Of a DNA stretch of 24,807 nucleotides, positions 19,379 to 24,807 are shown piece by piece. A model generated the notes under the pieces. The model saw only the letters and a list, made by a program, of their open reading frames with translations, was not told the DNA's origin and made no database searches. Source of the stretch: Hofstenia miamia (taxonomy: Eukaryota; Xenacoelomorpha; Acoela); the NCBI GenBank assembly GCA_004352715.1, contig SCFE01000007.1:568956-593762 (forward strand), given 5' to 3'. The position numbers and the translations under genes are program-made. Positions within the stretch are counted from its first letter, which is position 1; each line of letters begins with the position of its first letter.

Positions 19379-19379
19379 N
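19379..19379. other. Single ambiguous base at duplication junction
   Basis: The only N between 1 and 22402. It sits exactly where copy 1 of the duplication ends and copy 2 begins, which suggests a contig join rather than a base-calling problem. Confidence 0.9.
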
Positions 19380-19386
19380 TCCGCCA

Positions 19387-20009
19387 TTGTTGCTAACAAC
19401 CAAAGTTGAACAGCTTAGAGAAGCCCTTTCTGAGCAGATTTCTCAGTGCCACTCCTGTGAAGCCTGTCTTGATGCCCTGCAGGTAGAGCTACAACAACAA
19501 ACCACTGCAGCCTGGCAGCATGAGAGATGCTTGCTCAATTTGATTTCTGCATTAGAGATGCAAGTTCAAGAACCTACCCCACATTCTCCACCAATCTTGT
19601 CAGGAGAACGTGAGTGTGTAACTTGTGCCTTCTTGACGCCCACTCTGAAAGATTTTCACGTATTATATCACAAATGCTTTCAGCTCACTTCTCCTGTGCT
19701 CCAGTAGCACCTACTATGACTCCAGTGACACTGCCATTTGTTACCCCCATTACCTCTTTTACAGTTGGAGGCCCTACATTCACCCAGTCAGCTCTTATGC
19801 AAGTTTTGATGTTAACCACCATAGTGATGCTGGGCCCTTGTATCCCAAGTGCAACAGTAGTGCCCACAGCACCTGTTAGTATAACAGTTACTCCAACTGC
19901 TATGATCACTTCACCTCCTCCTCTGACTAACCCTATTGTAGAATCAGGCCAATCTGCCTTTAGTGTATTACTTGTAGAAAAACTATTACTTTTCTCAGAA
20001 AAACAATAA
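19387..20009 (+). pseudogene. Pro/Thr-rich coiled-coil protein, partial second copy
   Basis: Repeats the coiled-coil and Pro/Thr/Val-rich parts of the gene at 17643, with the same frame break. It lacks the N-terminal 70 or so residues; the ATG at 19387 is therefore an internal start created by the truncation, not a real one. The sequence agrees with copy 1 except for one base, too close for an old duplication left to drift. Confidence 0.5.
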
Positions 20010-20218
20010 GCAGAGTTGGCACTTTTCTAATTCTCTCCTTTACAATAAGTGTTTGGTTCATTAACTTAATTTAATATGTGTGAGCCCTTTTAGATACTTA
20101 ACTTACTCCAACTTATTTAGGTAAAACAGAGAAAGTGGAAGACAGGATCAACCCTCAAAGGTAAACATGCATATCCAGGAACTCATAGACCAGCTGCATC
20201 TACAAATGGAGCTGCAGT

Positions 20219-21297
20219 TGTAACGTAGAAACCATTGAAGGAATTGGTGTGTGAATAGCAAACTCAGTGCGATGGGATTTGCAACTACTTAAGAATTTAT
20301 CACATTGATTGTTTTTGTTATTATGAATTTGTGTAAGAAACGAATTAATGCAACCAGGATGCTTGAGTAGCTTATTATTGAGCCTTACATGTAATAACCT
20401 TACATATATAGAAATAATTAATAGCCCTTGATACATGTAAACAATCAATGCCGCCTGCAGAAAAATATAGACATAAGTCGGCCAGAGGTCTACCATAATA
20501 AACAATGAGCAACTGATTGTGACTATTAAATAATCTACATGTAATAGAATGTAAAGATACGATCTAAATAACCATCTAAATATACGTAATATTAAATCAC
20601 TGATCATCATGTAATGTAATGAATAACTGAAGTTCATCAATAAGAGAGTTAACATGTAAAACATACTTGTTGCAATCATAATAACAGGCAAGCAATGATG
20701 AGTAGGAAAGCTATAACAGTAAAAAAACTCCTACACCTATCCGTAACCTAAGAACACACAAGGTAACTACAGCTGTCACCCTCCCCACTGTGGAATAGCT
20801 ATTAGGAGGCTGCTCCAGCATACCTTTAACTGGATGTGGGAACCACCATACAATTACCCCAGCTCATAAACGTTTAGCTTTCCATTAGAATATAAAATAA
20901 CCTGACAAGAGAAAAGTAAATCCAATGTAAATTTGCTCATCAATAATAACATCACTTTAAGCATATTTATAGCACTTTGTAATAAACAACTAAATACTCG
21001 ACTAGTACCTGTTAATCGTTTCTTATTTACAGTTTTCCCTCATTTAATATTTCTGCTATGATTATGCAACGTCAGCATTAATTTGACTATGCTGTTTGAC
21101 CATCTATCGTTTTGTCAAATACTGTCAAGCATAATTTAAATCTAATTGCACAAAACGTTTTACAAAATGAAATAATCAATCCTATCATGTGTTTACATTT
21201 TAATCATTATAATCATTATAAATATTTTTAGTCTTTGTTTCATTCATCCTTTCTCTCATCTTGACCACACATGATAGTTTTGATGGATTATGTCACA
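20219..21297 (-). mobile_element. LTR of the third element (3' LTR)
   Basis: 1,079 bp. The left tip TGTAACGTAG and the right tip TTATGTCACA form an imperfect inverted repeat (TGTAACGTA against TGTGACATA), and a polypurine tract abuts the right tip. Length, tips, TATA position and internal landmarks match the LTRs at 191-14634, but the sequences are far apart, so this is a distant subfamily. The partner 5' LTR must lie to the right, outside the window. The 4 bases before it are CAGT. Confidence 0.8.
20964..20971 (-). promoter_or_regulatory. TATA box of the third-element LTR
   Basis: Minus-strand TATAAATA, 326 bases inside the right edge, in the equivalent context to the other LTRs. Confidence 0.5.
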
Positions 21298-21310
21298 CTC
21301 CCCCTCCAGC
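21298..21310 (-). other. Polypurine tract of the third element
   Basis: Minus-strand GCTGGAGGGGGAG abuts the LTR tip TGTGACATAA. It fixes the minus orientation of the element and encodes the last residues of its third ORF. Confidence 0.7.
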
Positions 21311-22250
21311 ATAGCTAATTAAGGATGACCACTCACTCTCCATGTACCATTTCTGCTGCCTTCTTAATTATATCATTTGCTTCTTTCATCTCCCAACTAG
21401 TCTTTTCATACAACTCTTCTTTAGTGATTTTCAACACGACATCTTTCTCTGTAGTTAACATCTTTTTGTGTTTTAGAAATGACGGGTTCTTCAAGGACTT
21501 TGATATTGTGCATTCTTGGTAGTTCATTCAGTTTCTCATTAAATATTTCATAATGTTTCCAATACAATTTCATTCCTTTTATTGCTATCATTAGTGTCAT
21601 GATTGCATTGATCCTACTTGTATGCGCTAGATCTGGATGAATCATGGTGTTCAGATAGAAGAATTCATAAGTTGATCTTAACAATTATCTTAACAATTTT
21701 GATATCTATGCCTCATTGTAGAAAGCACTTATATTTACCAGAACTTCTTCTTCACTAATGTTTTCTGGTTCATTTTTTCCTAGTCTCACCATGGTAATAA
21801 TCTCCACTCTTTGCATTACATTGTAATATCAATACTGTGAGCTCCAAAGTTCTCCACATACAATGTTGTTGATTCCTGAAAACAATATTACTGTTTGTGT
21901 AGATTGTTTTTCAATTTTGTTGTGGACTTTCTTGATCTGCTTACATATCGGTTCTCCTTCCTTGTACAGATCATAGGGCGTTACTTGTCCTTCTATTAAA
22001 ATCTTCTCCTTGTTATCATTCTTTCAACTTTTTATAACGCTCATCATTAACAATCTTCTCTGCTGCTTTTCTATTATTAACGTACGTATTTTCTTCATGC
22101 CACATTGCTTTGGCTGCCTTTTTATCTTTTAATCGCCAAGTCGGTAGCAACATTGGTATGAAAATTGTTGGTGGCGGCGTACATTTCAAAATTGTTGTCA
22201 TCGTTTTCTCTTCTATAGCTTTGTACGTACCTTGCATGTCTGCTGTTGTA

Positions 22251-22560
22251 GCCATCCCAAATGTAGCAGGGTAGTTATTCTTGGATTTCTTGATGTTCTC
22301 CCAAAAAGTGTCCATTAATCCATTTTTCATCAAGCTTTGCGCCGTTTCAGGTTTTATTACTATTTTTGAGGTAATACACTCAATATCCACTGCTATTTGG
22401 TTNTTGTCGCCATCCCAAATGTAGCAGGGTAGTTATTCTTGGATTTCTTGATGTTCTCCAAAAAGGTGTTTTTTAATCTGTTTTTCATCAAGCTTTGTGC
22501 CGTTTCAGGTTTTATTACTATTTTTGAGGTAATACACTCAATATCCACTGCTATTTGGTT
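22251..22560. repeat. 152-bp direct duplication around an N
   Basis: 22251-22402 and 22409-22560 are copies 158 bp apart with several scattered differences, and N is at 22403. Both encode the same part of the third ORF (NNYPATFGMAT to ECITSKIVIKPET). The left-hand elements have this segment once, so the duplication is not part of the family's normal structure. Confidence 0.9.
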
Positions 22561-24525
22561 CTGAGGTTCCAATAATTCATTGATTTCTTGTCTCATAAAT
22601 GCCTTGGTGCACAGTAATTTAATTAACGATTTCGTCTCACGTTCGTAGACTTGGCCGAATATTCTCTGCACTATGTTATTTGTTCGTTCTCTTCAAACCG
22701 TGATTTCTACCAATAGCCTCTCATCATCAGTATCCACCCACAACAGCTCACTGGGTTCTTGTTCGCCCCATTTTTCTAAGTTAACCTTATTGATTACTCT
22801 TTGCATGTTGGGGGTTAGAGCAATGTTCGTAGATTGCAACAACTTTTCTTCCATTTGCATCTCTTCCTTGCTTTTGCTTACCATTTCAATGATTTCAATG
22901 GGACAATTTTTTCCTTCTTTTTGCATTGTCTCGGATTGCTTAATGATTTTGGTGTATGCGCATTGGGGATAGTTTTTCAAATATTTTCTTATTTCTCTCG
23001 TAATCACTTCATGTACTCTCTTCTCTTTCACTACTTTTATTGTTTGTAGAGTTTCTGCATGCTCCCTTCTCATTAGATTGCGTGTAGTAAGCCATGGTTG
23101 ACATTTGAGTGCTCGTAGTTTTGTATTGGAAGTTGCACCCCACATATACTTTTTGGTTTCATCTGTTAGTATCTCAACTTCACTCAGACAAATACCTGTT
23201 TTATTTGCAAGCTCTATTACACTCGGTCTTCCCAACATATGCTGTTGTGTTAATAATCTTGTGAAGTGCTTTTCGAACCTTTGTTGTACCTTCTTTGTGG
23301 GGGATAGCGGTAATATCTCAACATTTTGCAGCAGCCATTGTTTAATATTTGTGGGAATTGGTGCAACAGCTATTTCATATTTCTTTTGTCGAGCTATTTG
23401 TCGTCGCTCCTTCCTAATCATGGGCAGTACTAATTTTTCGTTACTTGTTAGTGCAATTGCTAGTATCCATATTGCAGTTCTTGCTGTAATCTCCGGTGTG
23501 TTAATCTCTTTGAACATTTGCGTTTTAAATTTTCATTTGGCTTCCATTTCGTACGTACGTTTAACTTCATACAATATAGCTTCTGTGTTTTTTTGGTATT
23601 TCTTTGTTGGTGATCATATGTCGATCATTGGCCATTCTTCGTGGGTGGGTTGTCCACTTTGATTTCTGACCATACCGTCACTATTTTCTCTAAATGTTTG
23701 GGCTTTTGATTTAAGCTACACTTTAGGAATATGTTTCCAAATTCTTCTAAATTTTCAGTTATTCCTAACAGCTCCATCGTCCTTGTCTGATAGTACATAT
23801 CAATCGCGATTTTCGGTTCTACCATAATTCTTTCCGTCAGAGCCATTTCATTGATTTGCAGATCCACCTTTATGAGCTCCGATATTTTAAGTGCTCCACT
23901 GCTCAATGTAAAGAGGTTATCCAATTTTATTTCCATTTCTTTTATAAATTTCGGAAGTTCATCTTCTTTTTGTGTGACAACTATTATTACTCTAGTTTTA
24001 TATTTCTTGGCTACTTTTAGCGTTTCTTCTATGTTAGACTGAAGCTTCTTTGATACTATTTTGCTATCTTTTACAAAGTATACTATCGTGAAATGCTTTT
24101 TATCCAAGTTTACTTGTTCGCATTCTGATATAATCCTTTCTCTGTTCTTTGTTGCATGTAGGACGGTTCTTTTTGTCAATCACTATCAGGATTGCATAGC
24201 TTTCATTCTCTTTTGTGGACGTACTGCTTCTTATCAATCTCTTTGTCTCCAGTGACAAATTATCATATGAGTTGTATCTCATTTTTCGATTGGCTATAAA
24301 ATAGGGGTGAATTCTTTCTTTCCCTATTTTTGTTATTCGACTTTCCCTCTCTTCTGATCACGATGATTTTGTTGTAGTGGACGTTTGTCAGTATGAGAAT
24401 ATTCCTGAGCTCGTTGTCATAGGGAGTGAACTCGTTGACGGTATTTCTGATGTATCCATGTCGGAGTCATCACTTATTGGCTGCGTTTCCCAACTCTCCA
24501 TAGTTATTGATGGTGTTTCCTCTCT

Positions 24526-24807
24526 GCCCTTTAATTGGCATTGAGTACTACTGGATGTCAAAGGGGAGTGTGCATAATTTGGTATTTCCAACCTCACGCC
24601 CTTTAATTGGTGATCAGTATCTTGTTGATGGCCCTCATTTACCCGCCTGCCCGTTATTTGACATTTGGTAGAGGGTGATTTCTTCTTAATCGTCTCCATC
24701 CTCATACCCTTTATTTGGTAATCAGATTGAGGAGACCTCCTTCTTATTCTTCTTCTTTTATTTGTAGATGTCATATGCTCCGTTGTCATACCCTTTAATT
24801 GGTAATC
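24526..24807 (-). repeat. Five degenerate Q-[LI]-K-G peptide-coding repeats
   Basis: Plus-strand words close to CCCTTTAATTGGTAATC start at 24526, 24598, 24649, 24706 and 24790, spaced 51-84 bp and all in the same minus-strand frame. They encode DYQLKGM, DYQIKGM, KCQITGR, DHQLKGV and QCQLKGR. The sequence between them is Ser/Thr/Pro-rich and not repeated. The series continues to the window edge. Confidence 0.8.

Larger units (their letters stand above)
17843..20915. repeat. 1.53-kb direct duplication joined at an N
   Basis: Copy 1 is 17843-19378 and copy 2 is 19383-20915; copy 2 lacks 15 bp near its start. From the gene segment through the first 245 bp of the LTR (to 18938 / 20463) I found a single difference (18430 C, 19955 T). 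From 18939 / 20464 onward the two differ at roughly one base in ten. The junction carries the only N in this half of the window (19379). Confidence 0.95.
21291..24807 (-). pseudogene. Third ORF of the third element, long unknown protein, broken and open to the right
   Basis: The longest copy of the unknown env-position ORF: about 3.5 kb, over 1,000 residues, continuing beyond the window. From N to C: a Ser/Thr-rich, basic region with Q-[LI]-K-G repeats (24807-24388), then SYAILIVIDK and HFTIVYFVKDSKIV with a mixed alpha/beta look (24282-23625). A Lys/Glu-rich helical part follows (23517-22693), with KKYMWGATSNT, CQPWLTTRN and VNLEKWGEQEPSE. Next come NNYPATFGMAT and LLPTWRLK (22671-22016), then VILFSGINNIV and RVEIITMVRLGKN (about 21900-21770), and last DLAHTSRINAIMTLMI, VVLKITKEELYEKTSWE and YAGGGV. 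Matches to element 1 exist for the second half. Frame breaks occur near 24385, 24175, 23620, 23530, 22690, 22403, 22015 and several after it. CpG is far more frequent than in elements 1 and 2. No recognised domain; no enzyme motif seen. Confidence 0.72.

Noticed and set aside
1-24807. Alternative genetic code explaining the in-frame stops
   Set aside because: All three stop codons interrupt the relics, at sites that vary between copies and often correspond to unrelated codons in the other copy (for example TAC in one and TAA in the other), and frameshifts are equally common, so decay is the simpler explanation.
1-24807. tRNA or rRNA genes
   Set aside because: I found no cloverleaf with conserved A and B box sequences and no rRNA core words; the only tRNA-like match is the primer-binding site at 10021-10035.

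Overview
This is an AT-rich, intron-era eukaryotic repeat region, almost certainly from an invertebrate animal genome. No intact host gene can be called with confidence. The case for an animal rests on Ty3/gypsy-type retroelements whose primer-binding site fits tRNA-Arg (as in the 412/mdg1 group of animal elements), an IS630/Tc1-like transposase relic, and standard stop codons that behave as inactivating mutations. The base composition and frequent TACATGTA words gave me an impression of a sponge, but that is only an impression.

Left half (191-14634), minus strand: a tandem complex of one LTR-retrotransposon family, laid out LTR D - internal 2 - LTR C - internal 1 - LTR A, so the middle LTR is shared. 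Reading on the minus strand, internal 1 has a PBS, gag (coiled coil, capsid-like region, CCHC knuckle), protease, reverse transcriptase and RNase H. It then has a 1.5-kb non-coding stretch where integrase should be, followed by a long third ORF of unknown function that runs through the polypurine tract into LTR A. A fourth LTR (B) sits as a solo insertion at the gag/protease junction. Internal 2 has lost the gag start, the PBS and all of RT, RNase H and integrase. All reading frames are broken. Internal 2 contains no CpG at all over about 2.5 kb, which points to old, methylated, deaminated copies.

Middle (14635-17640): a decayed IS630/Tc1-like DDE transposase (minus strand), a regular 21/22-bp A/T-rich tandem array, and about 1 kb of non-coding AT-rich DNA with one promoter-like patch.

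Right half (17643-24807): a plus-strand, Pro/Thr-rich coiled-coil coding segment of unknown identity, into whose 3' flank a distantly related LTR is inserted. Gene segment plus LTR occur twice in direct repeat (17843-19378 and 19383-20915), joined at a single N. The second LTR (20219-21297) is the 3' LTR of a third, CpG-richer minus-strand element. Its third ORF fills the rest of the window and is homologous to the unknown ORF of the left-hand elements. A second N (22403) also lies exactly at the junction of a short direct duplication, so both duplications may be assembly joins of two haplotypes.

The most interesting item is the third ORF: a very long, non-envelope-like protein in the env position, preserved in three copies from two LTR subfamilies, with its stop codon supplied by the LTR and a repeated Q-[LI]-K-G peptide in the N-terminal-most part visible.
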